Shown here one piece after another: positions 16,409 through 24,356 of a stretch of 44,817 nt of DNA (positions within the stretch are counted from its first letter, which is position 1; the number at the start of each line of letters is the position of its first letter). The notes under the pieces are model-generated. The model was given only the letters and a program-made list of their open reading frames with translations, was not told where the DNA came from and ran no database searches. A program made the translations under genes and the position numbers. Where the stretch lies: assembly GCF_001426225.1 (NCBI RefSeq), contig NZ_LMRT01000011.1, positions 481 through 45,297 on the forward strand, written 5' to 3'. The stretch comes from Allobosea sp. Leaf344 (GTDB lineage: Bacteria > Pseudomonadota > Alphaproteobacteria > Rhizobiales > Beijerinckiaceae).

Positions 16409-17041
16409 ATGAATCCTCAGATCGACACGCCGGAGGCCTTGGCGCGCCTCTACCCCAACGCGCCGGCGCCGGCTTCCATCGCCAAGGCGATCGACCATGT
16501 CGACGCGAATTACGCCGCGCTGATCGCGGCATCGCCCTTCATGGTGCTCGCCACCTCGGGTCCGGACGGGCTGGATTGCTCGCCGCGCGGGGATAGACCG
16601 GGCTTCGTCACGGTCCGGGACGCGAAAACGCTCCTGATTCCCGACCGAAAAGGCAATAACCGGTTGGATTCGCTGAGAAATATCCTGTCCGACCCGCGAA
16701 TCGGAATGCTCTTCCTGGTGCCGGGCCATGGCGAGACCCTGCGCGTCAACGGAACAGCCACCCTATCTTGCGACCCGGAGTTGTGCGAGCCGCTCGCCAT
16801 GGCCGGAAAGGCCCCGGCCTGCGTCATCGTCGTCCATGTCGAGCAGGTCTATTTCCAATGCTCGCGAGCCGTGGTGCGCGCCGATCTCTGGAACCCGGCG
16901 GCGCAGCCGCCAAGCAGTAGCTTGCCCAGCGCCGGCACGATCCTGCACGACATCACCGCCCGCAACGCCGCGGTGGAGACCTTCGACGGCGCCGCCTATG
17001 ACGCCGCCCTGCCCGCGCGTGTGAAGGCGACGCTCTACTGA
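16409..17041 (+). CDS. Pyridoxamine 5'-phosphate oxidase-family flavin-binding protein (MSMEG_1061-like)
   Basis: A 210-residue protein of the split-barrel FMN-binding superfamily. The segment FMVLATSGPDGLDCSPRGDRPGFV is the typical first beta hairpin, followed by LLIPDRKGNNRLDSLRNIL and a GETLRVNGTATLS strand, a pattern of the MSMEG_1061 subgroup. Members bind FMN or F420-like cofactors and may reduce small molecules; the substrate is unknown. It is not the PdxH of vitamin B6 synthesis, which has a different C-terminus. GGGAGCCGAG before the ATG is a fair ribosome binding site. A palindrome overlapping a possible -10 lies just upstream, hinting at regulated expression. Confidence 0.82.
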   Translation: MNPQIDTPEALARLYPNAPAPASIAKAIDHVDANYAALIAASPFMVLATSGPDGLDCSPRGDRPGFVTVRDAKTLLIPDRKGNNRLDSLRNILSDPRIGMLFLVPGHGETLRVNGTATLSCDPELCEPLAMAGKAPACVIVVHVEQVYFQCSRAVVRADLWNPAAQPPSSSLPSAGTILHDITARNAAVETFDGAAYDAALPARVKATLY

Positions 17042-17116
17042 GGGCGTTGCAAAGCGACAGGCGGCCGGCTAGGAGGCTTCCGTTTGGTCACGTTCGGACC
17101 AATCGGGGGAAAGCCA

Positions 17117-17449
17117 ATGCGATACCGTCTTCTCGTCTCGCTCGCCGCGCTGCTGACCGCATCCGCGGCAGCGGCCAGCGACTATGCCTTCACGCTGCAC
17201 AACCGCTCGTCCGGCTGGGTGATCAGCGGCTTCCAGACCTTCCAGGACGGGCGCTGGAGCCGGAACTGGTTGGACAGCCGAATCCGCGCCGGCGAGTCCG
17301 TCGCCATGGACTGGCACAGCAACGAAGGCAGCTGCGTCGTGCCGTTCCGGGTGCAATGGGTCGATTACGGCTCGGAGGAGTTCCGGATCGACTGGTGCAA
17401 GGGTGTGAGCAACATCTACATGCGCGACAAGGGCTTCAGCTGGGATTGA
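17117..17449 (+). CDS. Small secreted Trp-rich protein of unknown function
   Basis: I do not recognise a family. The 110-residue product starts with a clear Sec signal peptide (MRYRLLVSLAALLTASAAAA, cleavage near residue 20), so it should be periplasmic or exported. The mature part of about 90 residues holds seven tryptophans (34, 47, 51, 66, 81, 93, 109) and just two cysteines (73, 94) that could form a disulfide. The pattern of alternating polar and hydrophobic residues suggests a compact beta-sandwich. The ATG at 17117 is preceded by GGGGGA. The neighbours are a flavin protein upstream and a convergent adenosine kinase, which give no functional hint. Confidence 0.72.
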   Translation: MRYRLLVSLAALLTASAAAASDYAFTLHNRSSGWVISGFQTFQDGRWSRNWLDSRIRAGESVAMDWHSNEGSCVVPFRVQWVDYGSEEFRIDWCKGVSNIYMRDKGFSWD

Positions 17450-17464
17450 GCGCCGCCCGCGGCC

Positions 17465-17485
17465 GGGCTGCTCTCAGAGCAGCCC
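17465..17485. terminator. Convergent-gene inverted repeat
   Basis: Arms GGGCTGCTCT and AGAGCAGCCC (10 bp) flank a single C, between the secreted-protein gene and the convergent adenosine kinase gene; the repeat contains the kinase stop codon. Only TT follows on the plus strand, so termination may be weak or Rho-assisted. Confidence 0.5.
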
Positions 17486-18472
17486 TTCATTCCCGGCCAG
17501 CACTTTCAGGCTGACATCGGGCCGGGCGCCGACATGGCTGATGATCTCGGCCGCGGCCAGCGCGCCGAGCCGCAGGGAATCGCGCACCTCCCGGCCGGAT
17601 GTCAGGCCGAACAGGAAGCCCGCGGCGAAGAGATCGCCGGCGCCGGTGGTGTCGACGATGCGCTCGACCGGGAAGACCGGCTCGGCCACGATACCGTCGG
17701 GCGTGATCGCCAAAGCGCCCTTTTCGGAGCGCGTCACCGCCGCCAGCACCTTTTCCGCCGTCAGCGCGGCCAGCGCCGTCTCGAAATCGGCGGTCTGGTA
17801 GAGGCTCTTCAGCTCATGCTCGTTGGCAAAGACGATGTCGACGGTGCGGTTGCGGATCAGGCCCAGAAACTCGTCGCGATAGCGATCGACGCAGAAGGAA
17901 TCCGAAAGGGTGATGGCGACCCGGCCGCCGGAGCGATGCGCGATTTCCGAGGCCTTGCGGAAGGCTTCCTTGGCCGCCGGCGGATCCCAGAGATAGCCCT
18001 CGAGATAGACGATGTCGGCGCTGGCGACGGTGGCTTCGTCGACATCGGCCACGGACAGGCCCTGGCAGGCGCCGAGATAGGTGTTCATCGTGCGCTCGCC
18101 ATCGGGTGTGACGATGATGAAGGAGCGGGCGGTGGCCGGGCCTTCCTGCGCCGCGGCCGTGCCGAAACCGACGCCGAGCGAGGTCAGGTCATGCCGGTAG
18201 ATCGCGCCGAGCTCGTCGGCCTTGACCTTGCCGATGAAGCCGCCCTTGCCGCCGAAGGAGGCGAGGCCGGCGATGGTGTTCGCGGCCGAGCCGCCCGAAA
18301 TGACCTTGCCCGGGCCCATCGCCGCATAGAGCAGCTCGGCCCGCGCCTCGTCGATCAGCGCCATGGAGCCCTTGGCGAGGTCGTGACGGGCCAGGAAATC
18401 CTCCTCCGCCGTCGCGATCACATCGACGATGGCGTTGCCGAGGGCGAGAACGTCGAGGCGCGATGCGGTCAT
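17474..18472 (-). CDS. PfkB-family adenosine kinase
   Basis: A 332-residue sugar/nucleoside kinase. The start LALGNAIVDVIA, the glycine-rich GGSAANTIAGLASFGGKGGFIGKVKADE and the C-terminal DTTGAGDLFAAGFLFG signature (anion hole and catalytic Asp of GAGD) define PfkB. The pattern matches the alphaproteobacterial adenosine kinase group that salvages adenosine to AMP. The ATG at 18472 fits family N-termini but lacks a ribosome binding site; an in-frame ATG at 18514 is preceded by AGGGGG and would add 14 residues. It is the last gene of a leftward run starting with the Tim44-like gene, 57 bases (or 15 with the longer start) after the XRE regulator. Confidence 0.88.
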   Translation of the reverse strand: MTASRLDVLALGNAIVDVIATAEEDFLARHDLAKGSMALIDEARAELLYAAMGPGKVISGGSAANTIAGLASFGGKGGFIGKVKADELGAIYRHDLTSLGVGFGTAAAQEGPATARSFIIVTPDGERTMNTYLGACQGLSVADVDEATVASADIVYLEGYLWDPPAAKEAFRKASEIAHRSGGRVAITLSDSFCVDRYRDEFLGLIRNRTVDIVFANEHELKSLYQTADFETALAALTAEKVLAAVTRSEKGALAITPDGIVAEPVFPVERIVDTTGAGDLFAAGFLFGLTSGREVRDSLRLGALAAAEIISHVGARPDVSLKVLAGNEGLL

Positions 18473-18529
18473 GAGGGGGTGTCCGGCTGTCTGAGGGTCG
18501 CGCGGCTTTGGCATCCGCGCCCCCTGCGG

Positions 18530-18913
18530 TCAAGCCTGCGGCGCCGCGGCCCGGCGCTGCTGCGCCTCGTCCAGCAGTGTCGCGAGCCGCTGCAGCTCGG
18601 CGCGGTCGAGCAGGGCGATCTCCCTCGCCAGCCGGTTGGCGAAGAGCGTCGCTTCCGGTTCCAGCCCGGCGGTGTCGACGGTCACGCGGGGATGGGAGAG
18701 ATCGGCGAGGCGGACGAGCTCATCCGCCTCGTCCCAGATCACGCCGAGCACATGGATCACGCCCTGGATCAGCGTGAAGGTGGGGCGGCCGCGCTTGCCA
18801 TGTTCGAGGGCGGAGAGATAGGCGGGGGTGACGCCGAGCACCTCCGCCATCTCGGCCAAAGTGACGCCCCGGGCGGCCCGGAGTTCGCGCACCCTGCGGC
18901 CGAACGGCGTCAC
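18530..18913 (-). CDS. XRE-family helix-turn-helix regulator
   Basis: A 127-residue DNA-binding protein. The helix-turn-helix near the N-terminus reads RVRELRAARGVTLAEMAEVL then GVTPAYLSALEHGKRGRPT, a textbook Cro/CI pattern. The C-terminal half is helical and rich in Leu and Glu. The start is GTG at 18913, giving VTPFGRRVREL; it overlaps the stop of the Smr gene as GTGA, showing translational coupling. Open sequence further upstream only reflects the other frame of the Smr gene. As part of a cell-wall and salvage operon its target is not evident; autoregulation of the operon is possible. Confidence 0.85.
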   Translation of the reverse strand: MTPFGRRVRELRAARGVTLAEMAEVLGVTPAYLSALEHGKRGRPTFTLIQGVIHVLGVIWDEADELVRLADLSHPRVTVDTAGLEPEATLFANRLAREIALLDRAELQRLATLLDEAQQRRAAAPQA

Positions 18914-19476
18914 GGGCCGGCCTCGCGGCTGCGGCGCAGGCGGATATAGAGCGCGCCGGCGCCGCCATGGCGCTGTTCCGCCTCCTCGAAGCCCAGCACC
19001 AGAGGGCGCAGATCGGGCAGGCGCAGCCAATGCGGCACCATGCGGCGCAGCACGCCGCGCTCCTCGCCGAACAGGCTGTCGCCCGCGGCACCCTTGCCGG
19101 TGACGACCAGAGCCAGCCTGGTGCCGCGGCCCTGCTCGCGCCGCAGGAAGGAGCGCAAGGCGAGATGCGCCTCGTCCTGGCGCATCCCGTGGAGATCGAT
19201 CACCGCCTCGACCGATTGCTGGCCGCGGCGCAGCTGCGTCCGCAAACGCCGCTCCAGCGGCGCCAGAGGCGGGGGAGCGGGCCTGGACAGAGCGGGCTGA
19301 GGCATCGCCGCCGGCGCCGGCGCAGCCTTGTCCGGCACGGCCTCAGGGCTCGCCGCGGGCTCGGGTTCCGGCTGCAGCGGCGGGCGGCCGGGCAGCGGCT
19401 TGACCGACCGCGCCACCTCGCGCCAGAGCGCGATATCGGCCGCGGTCAGGATCTTGCCGCGACGCTGCCGGACCAT
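18910..19476 (-). CDS. Smr/MutS2 C-terminal domain protein
   Basis: A 188-residue stand-alone Smr-domain protein. The first 40 residues are conserved (RQRRGKILTAADIALWREVARSVKPL), then a Pro/Ala-rich linker of roughly 50 residues, then the Smr domain with DLHGM and LVVTGKG, the two motifs that form the nuclease/nucleic-acid-binding site. In other bacteria Smr domains nick branched DNA or cleave mRNA on stalled ribosomes; its role here is open. Its ATG shares one base with the mltA stop (TGATG), and its own stop overlaps the XRE start (GTGA). This mltA-Smr pairing is common in Rhizobiales. Confidence 0.88.
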   Translation of the reverse strand: MVRQRRGKILTAADIALWREVARSVKPLPGRPPLQPEPEPAASPEAVPDKAAPAPAAMPQPALSRPAPPPLAPLERRLRTQLRRGQQSVEAVIDLHGMRQDEAHLALRSFLRREQGRGTRLALVVTGKGAAGDSLFGEERGVLRRMVPHWLRLPDLRPLVLGFEEAEQRHGGAGALYIRLRRSREAGP

Positions 19477-20660
19477 CACCGCCCCGCCTCGCGCGGCCAG
19501 AGCACGGTGAAGGAGACGGGGTGGCGGATCAGCCCGGCCCGGTGGCCGGCCTCCGCTCCCGACCCGACGAAGAGGTCGAGCCGGGCCGGGCCGAGAATGG
19601 CCGAGCCGGTATCCTGGGCGATCATCAGCCGCGCCAGCCGCTCCTCGCCGCCAGACCCGTCCGGGATCGTCGCGTCGATCCAGACCGGCAGCCCATAGGG
19701 CCAGGCCGAGCGGTCGATGGCGATGCTGCGCAGCGGGGTCAGCGGCAGGCCGGCGCCGCCGATCGGCCCCTGATCCGCCGGGAGATCGTCGCGGCGGGCG
19801 AAGAAGACGAAGGAGCGGTTGAGGCGGATGAGATCGCGGGCCCAATCCGCATCGGCCTTGAGCCTGGCGATCAGCCGGTCCATCGTCATCTGCGCCGGCG
19901 GGATCGCCTCGCGCTCGCTCAGCACGCGGCCGAGCGAGGTATAGGGATGGCCGTTGCGGCCGGCATAGACCAGCCTGGTCACGCCGCCCTGCGCCAGGCG
20001 GATCCGGCCGGAGCCCTGGACCTGCAGCACGAAGCGATCGACGGGATCGCGCATCCACAGGATCTCGAGGCCCTGCTTTGCGAGAGCCCCGGTCTCGATC
20101 GCCGTGCGGTCGGGATAGGCTTCCAGCCCCGTGGCGGTGCGTCTGCCCGCGCTCAGGGCGGGGTCGAGCCCGTGCCGTTCGTCACCGGGGTGCAGCGTGA
20201 CGAGATCGGCCGGGCGGCCATAGAGCGGCGTCGGGAATTCGGCGGACGGGGTCAGCGACCCCTCGAATTCCGGTTCGAAATAGCCGGTCATGAAGCCCTG
20301 CGCCGCACCCGCCGGGGTGATGCGCCAGAAGGCGAAGTGCCGCTCGAAGAAGCCCCTCGCCGCCGCCGCGTCCCCGGACGGGACCTGCCTCGCCGCGGCG
20401 CAGGCGGCGGCGAGATGGCGCGGCACTGGCACCGCCTGGCGCAAGGGCGGATCGGCCTGGCAGCCGCGGGCGAAGATGGCGAGCGCCTCCTGCTGCCGGT
20501 CCCGCGACCAGCCGTCCAGCGCCTGGGGCGAGAGGCGCTCGGCGCGGGCTCCGGGCGGGAGGGGCGGCGCTTGCGCCAGAACATCGCTCGACATGGCTGC
20601 GCCCGCCAGAATTCCGATCAGCCAGGCCAGCGCCGGAACGGGGCCGGCGCGGCGCGTCAC
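19476..20660 (-). CDS. mltA: Membrane-bound lytic murein transglycosylase A
   Basis: A 394-residue peptidoglycan-cleaving enzyme forming 1,6-anhydro-muropeptides. A hydrophobic N-terminal signal (ALAWLIGILAGAAMSSDVLA) is followed by the MltA fold: GFMTGYFEPEFEGSL, GSGRIRLAQGG, GRNGHPYTSLGR, and the C-terminal 3D domain AQDTGSAILGPARLDLFVGSG with the catalytic Asp. No lipobox Cys is visible, so it may be periplasmic and not a lipoprotein as in E. coli. The start is GTG, overlapping the stop of the Tim44-like gene as GTGA. It belongs to a tightly coupled leftward operon. Confidence 0.92.
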   Translation of the reverse strand: MTRRAGPVPALAWLIGILAGAAMSSDVLAQAPPLPPGARAERLSPQALDGWSRDRQQEALAIFARGCQADPPLRQAVPVPRHLAAACAAARQVPSGDAAAARGFFERHFAFWRITPAGAAQGFMTGYFEPEFEGSLTPSAEFPTPLYGRPADLVTLHPGDERHGLDPALSAGRRTATGLEAYPDRTAIETGALAKQGLEILWMRDPVDRFVLQVQGSGRIRLAQGGVTRLVYAGRNGHPYTSLGRVLSEREAIPPAQMTMDRLIARLKADADWARDLIRLNRSFVFFARRDDLPADQGPIGGAGLPLTPLRSIAIDRSAWPYGLPVWIDATIPDGSGGEERLARLMIAQDTGSAILGPARLDLFVGSGAEAGHRAGLIRHPVSFTVLWPREAGR

Positions 20661-21382
20661 GCCGCCGCTTCGGTCGCGACCAGCAGCCAGTTGGGATCGC
20701 GGCTGCCGAGCTGGCGCGAGAAGGTCCAGATGTCGCTGACCTCCGAGACCGCCTCGGCGCTGCCGTCGACGACCTGGCCCTGGGCGTCGCGCACCACGCT
20801 GATCAGCTGGGAGACGAAGTTGAGCGTGACCTGGCCGGTCTTGCCCTTGACCTCGACCCCGACGATCTCGGCCTTGTCGATCGAGACGAAGGAGGTCTCG
20901 GCCTTCTGGCCGAGCTTTTCGCGCTCGGTGATGGCCTGTTCGAAGCCCTCATAGACTTCCTTGGCCAGCAGCCCCTTCAGCATCTTGCGGTCGCCGCGGG
21001 CGAAGGCGGTGACGATCGTCTCATAGGCCGCCTTGGCGCCGCCAATGAACTCGCGCGGATCGAAGCCGGGCTCCTGGCGGATGATGCCCTCGATGCCGGC
21101 GATCACGGGCGAATCCGCAGGCGCGATGCCCTTCCAGCGTTCGGCCGCCGGCACGGTCTCCTGCGCCCCGGAATCATTGGCGGCACCCGGCAGGCGAATG
21201 ACGTTGTCGCGCTTGCGCTCGGCCTGGTCGGGACGGGCGGGCGGAGCCTCGCGGCGGGTGAAGGGATCGGCCGGGGGCTGCTCGGAGCCGGTCTTCTGGC
21301 CGAGGACGGAGCGGAGCTTCCAGGCGACGAAAACGGCCAGAGCGAGGAAGACCAGTGTCGTCATATCGAAGGAGTTTTGCAT
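20657..21382 (-). CDS. Tim44/TimA-like membrane-anchored protein
   Basis: A 241-residue protein with one N-terminal membrane anchor (TTLVFLALAVFVAWKL), a charged Pro-rich stretch, and a C-terminal Tim44-like domain beginning about residue 90 (GFDPREFIGGAKAAYETIVTAFARGD). The bacterial family, TimA, is the ancestor of mitochondrial Tim44; its work at the alphaproteobacterial inner membrane is poorly known. It is the first gene of the run with mltA, Smr, XRE and adenosine kinase, and divergent from secB, an export chaperone gene, across 261 bases, an order repeated in many Rhizobiales. The start at 21382 has only a weak CAGG; the Met six codons later is possible. Confidence 0.88.
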   Translation of the reverse strand: MQNSFDMTTLVFLALAVFVAWKLRSVLGQKTGSEQPPADPFTRREAPPARPDQAERKRDNVIRLPGAANDSGAQETVPAAERWKGIAPADSPVIAGIEGIIRQEPGFDPREFIGGAKAAYETIVTAFARGDRKMLKGLLAKEVYEGFEQAITEREKLGQKAETSFVSIDKAEIVGVEVKGKTGQVTLNFVSQLISVVRDAQGQVVDGSAEAVSEVSDIWTFSRQLGSRDPNWLLVATEAAA

Positions 21383-21643
21383 CGAAGCCTGATCCGGAGC
21401 CCCAGTTGTCAGTCGCGTCAGTCCGGAAGCGGCGGCGTCCTGACGGAATTCCGCACGTCCATCGCGATGATATGGTGTCCATGGGTCGTAACATCCACCC
21501 CCCTGCTTGTGAAGGCGGCTTCTTGTGCGGGGCGGGCGTCCATGATAGCCGACGCCGGCGCCGCACCCGACCGGTGCGCCCAGTCCCGGACGTCCTTATC
21601 CGGCGCGGGATTCCCGACACAGCCTGCAAAAAAGATGGGACCG

Positions 21644-22138
21644 ATGGCCAACGACACTCCCAACGGCAATGGCGCGGCCGCCGCGGAAGCGGCGCCGACG
21701 ATGAATGCGCTGGTTCAGTACATCAAGGACTTCTCCTTCGAGAACCCGAAGGCGCCGCGGGCGCTCGGCCAGCAGGCCCAGCAGGGTCCGCAGATGTCGC
21801 TTCAGGTCAACGTCTCCAGCACCGGGCTCGGCGGCGATGATTACGAGACCGTGCTGCAACTCGAGGGCAAGGCCGAGCTCGCCGGCGAGACGCTGTTCGC
21901 CTTCGATCTGAGCTATGGCGGCGTCTTCCGCCTGCTCAACATCCCGGAGGAGCATATCCACCCGGTGCTGGTGATCGACTGCGCCCGTCTGCTCTTCCCC
22001 TTCGCCCGCCAGATCATCGCCGAGGCCGTGCAGAATGGCGGTTTCCCGCCCTTCTACGTGCCCTCGATCGATTTCGCCCAGCTGTTCCAGCAGCGCATGG
22101 CCGAGCTCCAGGCGCAGGGCGGCGCCGCCAATTCCTGA
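21644..22138 (+). CDS. secB: Protein-export chaperone SecB
   Basis: A 164-residue tetrameric cytosolic chaperone that keeps precursors unfolded and hands them to SecA. The core has QYIKDFSFENPKAPRAL, VNVSSTGLG, YETVLQLEGKAEL, and the conserved FPFARQIIAEAVQNGGFPPFYV near the C-terminus. An Ala/Asn-rich N-terminal extension of about 20 residues is usual in alphaproteobacteria. The ATG at 21644 has GGGA five bases ahead; the ATG three codons earlier does not. It is followed by a strong terminator, so it is probably transcribed alone. Confidence 0.96.
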   Translation: MANDTPNGNGAAAAEAAPTMNALVQYIKDFSFENPKAPRALGQQAQQGPQMSLQVNVSSTGLGGDDYETVLQLEGKAELAGETLFAFDLSYGGVFRLLNIPEEHIHPVLVIDCARLLFPFARQIIAEAVQNGGFPPFYVPSIDFAQLFQQRMAELQAQGGAANS

Positions 22139-22164
22139 GAGGCCTCGTTGCCTCGCGCTTGATC

Positions 22165-22189
22165 AAGGGCCCGTTCGCGGGCCCTTTTT
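22165..22189 (+). terminator. Rho-independent terminator of secB
   Basis: A perfect 9-bp stem AAGGGCCCG / CGGGCCCTT with a TTCG tetraloop runs into TTTTT. It starts 27 bases after the secB stop. Confidence 0.92.
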
Positions 22190-22279
22190 CGTATAAGCCT
22201 GCGACAGCATGACCACAGGCCCGGCAGGGAACCATGTCCGGCCCGCCCGGTTCTCGGGCGCAACCCTTTCGGAGCCCCC

Positions 22280-23020
22280 ATGGATTACCTCCTGACCCTC
22301 GCCGCCGATCCCGTCGTCTGGGCCGCTCTCGGCGCGCTTATCGCCATGGAAGTCGTCCTCGGGATCGACAACCTGATCTTCATCTCGATCCTCACCAACA
22401 AGCTGCCGCCGGACCAGCGCTCGCGCGGGCGCCGGATCGGTATCGCCCTGGCGCTGATCCTGCGCCTCGGCCTGCTCTCGACGGTCGCCTTCATCGTCCA
22501 GCTGACGACGCCGGTGGTGACGCTGCTCGGCCAGCCCTTCTCCTGGCGCGACATCATCCTGATCGCCGGCGGGCTGTTCCTGGTGTGGAAGGCGACGAAG
22601 GAGATCCACCACAAGGTCGATCCCGACCACGGGCCGGACCTGTTCGACGGGACGCAGGCCGCGACGGTGACCTTCGCCGGGGTGATCTTCCAGATCCTGC
22701 TGCTCGACCTGGTCTTCTCGATCGACAGCATCATCACCGCCGTCGGCATGACCGACCATATCCCGGTGATGGTGATCGCCGTCGTGGTGGCGGTGCTGGT
22801 GATGCTGCTGGCGGCCGATCCGCTGGCCGCCTTCATCGACCGCAACCCGACAATCGTCATGCTGGCGCTGGGCTTCCTGCTGATGATCGGCGGAACGCTG
22901 ATCGGCGAGGGCTTCGGCGTGCATGTCAACAAGGGCTATATCTACGCCGCCATGGCCTTCTCCGCCCTGATCGAGGCGCTGAACATGCTGTCACGGCGCG
23001 CCGGCCGGAAACGGCGCTGA
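22280..23020 (+). CDS. TerC-family integral membrane protein
   Basis: A 246-residue protein with seven or so membrane segments. It shows the TerC motifs [15 protein letters not shown] near the start and [15 protein letters not shown] in the middle, whose acidic residues are thought to bind metal ions in the membrane. TerC relatives export manganese or calcium or metallate exported enzymes; tellurite resistance is only a historical label. No CBS or CorC domain is fused at the C-terminus. The 90-base leader does not fit the yybP-ykoY manganese riboswitch that often precedes such genes. It converges on dnaQ with 11 bases between stops. Confidence 0.88.
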   Translation: MDYLLTLAADPVVWAALGALIAMEVVLGIDNLIFISILTNKLPPDQRSRGRRIGIALALILRLGLLSTVAFIVQLTTPVVTLLGQPFSWRDIILIAGGLFLVWKATKEIHHKVDPDHGPDLFDGTQAATVTFAGVIFQILLLDLVFSIDSIITAVGMTDHIPVMVIAVVVAVLVMLLAADPLAAFIDRNPTIVMLALGFLLMIGGTLIGEGFGVHVNKGYIYAAMAFSALIEALNMLSRRAGRKRR

Positions 23021-23031
23021 GCCGTCCCTGA

Positions 23032-23742
23032 TCAGGCCTCGTCGGCGATGCCGAGATAGGTCTTCCAGAGCGGCGCCTTGCCGAGCGTCAGGATGAAGCT
23101 CTCATGCGCGGCGATGGCGTCGGGGCCGAGCCTCGGCGCCAGCGGGCGCTGCCGCTGCGGGCGGGCGATGACGATCCCGCCGAGCGCGCCGATCCCAGTG
23201 GCGCTGACCGTGCCGAGCCCGAGCGAGGTCTGCTTGCCGCCGATCAGCTCGATATAGACCTCGGCCAGGATCTCGGCGTCGAGCAGCGCGCCGTGCTTGG
23301 TGCGGCGGCTATTGTCGATGCCGTAGCGCTGGCAGAGCGCATCGAGGCTGTTGGAGGCGCCGGGATGCTTGCGCCGCGCCATGGAGAGCGTGTCGACCAC
23401 CCGGATCGGCGCGATCGGCCCGCGGCCGAGGCGCTTCAGCTCCATGTTGAGAAAGCCGATATCGAAGGCGGCGTTGTGGATCACCAGCCTGGCATCGCCG
23501 ATGAACTCCTCGAACGCGTCTGCGACGCCGGAAAACACCGGCTTATCCGCCAGGAATGCGTCGGACAGGCCGTGGACGGCGAAGGCGCCCTCCGACATCG
23601 GCCGCTCCGGATTGATGTAGCAATGGAAGCTGCGCCCGCTCGGGCAATGATTGACCAGCTCGACGCAGCCGATCTCGACGATGCGGTCGCCATTATTGGC
23701 TTCGACGCCGGTGGTCTCGGTATCGAGGACGATTTCGCGCAT
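23032..23742 (-). CDS. dnaQ: DNA polymerase III epsilon subunit, 3'-5' proofreading exonuclease
   Basis: A 236-residue proofreader of the replicative polymerase. It has the DEDDh exonuclease motifs: VLDTETTG (Exo I), HNAAFDIGFLNMEL (Exo II) and KHGALLDAEILAEVY (Exo III). The C-terminal tail, which binds the alpha subunit, is Pro/Arg-rich and ends with a conserved WKTYL segment. AGAGGAAG precedes the ATG. It is the last gene of the leftward run ppsR-maf-aroE-coaE-dnaQ that leaves the origin, placing a replication fidelity gene near the highest-dosage locus. Spacing from coaE is 11 bases. Confidence 0.95.
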   Translation of the reverse strand: MREIVLDTETTGVEANNGDRIVEIGCVELVNHCPSGRSFHCYINPERPMSEGAFAVHGLSDAFLADKPVFSGVADAFEEFIGDARLVIHNAAFDIGFLNMELKRLGRGPIAPIRVVDTLSMARRKHPGASNSLDALCQRYGIDNSRRTKHGALLDAEILAEVYIELIGGKQTSLGLGTVSATGIGALGGIVIARPQRQRPLAPRLGPDAIAAHESFILTLGKAPLWKTYLGIADEA

Positions 23743-23753
23743 CCGGGCTTCCT

Positions 23754-24356
23754 CTAGCGGGCTCGGCCCGGGCGGCCGGCCAGCGCCCTCAGGATAGAGC
23801 CCAGCTGGCGCTGCGCTTCCACAAGGCCGCGGCTGGTGTCCACAAGGAAGTGGGCGCGGCGGCGCTTCTCCGCATCCGGCATCTGTCGCGCCAGGATCGC
23901 CGCGAGCTTCTCCGGCGTCATCTCCGGGCGGCGCAGCACCCGCTCGGCCTGGATCGCGGCGGGAGCGGTCACCACCAGCACGGCGTCGCAGCGCGCCTGC
24001 CCGCCGGTCTCGAACAGGAGCGGGATGTCGAGCACGGCGAGGCCCAGCCCGGCGCTGCGGCAGCGCGCGACGAAGGCCTCCTCCGCCTCGCGGACGAGCG
24101 GGTGGATGATGGCTTCGAGCCGCTTCAACGCGTCCGGCCGGCCCAGCACCGCGGCGGAGAGGCGCGTGCGGTCGACCGCTCCCGCGGCGACTGTCCCCGG
24201 GAATTCCGCCTCGATCAAGGGCACCGCGCGGCCGCGATAGAGCTGGTGGACGCAATGATCGGCATCGTGCACCGGTACGCCGGAGCGGCGGAACATGTCG
24301 GCGGTGGTCGACTTCCCCATGCCGATCGAGCCGGTGAGACCGAGGATGAAGCTCAT
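23754..24356 (-). CDS. coaE: Dephospho-CoA kinase
   Basis: A 200-residue P-loop kinase that phosphorylates the 3'-OH of dephospho-CoA, the last step of coenzyme A synthesis. GLTGSIGMGKST (Walker A, Lys15) is at the N-terminus, VHDADHCVHQLY follows, and the LDIPLLFETGG lid/substrate segment lies in the middle. The ATG overlaps the aroE stop as ATGA, so the two are translationally coupled. It belongs to the ori-proximal leftward operon; the combination coaE-dnaQ is widely conserved in alphaproteobacteria. Confidence 0.95.
   Translation of the reverse strand: MSFILGLTGSIGMGKSTTADMFRRSGVPVHDADHCVHQLYRGRAVPLIEAEFPGTVAAGAVDRTRLSAAVLGRPDALKRLEAIIHPLVREAEEAFVARCRSAGLGLAVLDIPLLFETGGQARCDAVLVVTAPAAIQAERVLRRPEMTPEKLAAILARQMPDAEKRRRAHFLVDTSRGLVEAQRQLGSILRALAGRPGRAR

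Noticed and set aside
22190..22279. Possible manganese (yybP-ykoY) riboswitch before the TerC gene
   Set aside because: The 90-base leader lacks the conserved loop sequences of that riboswitch.
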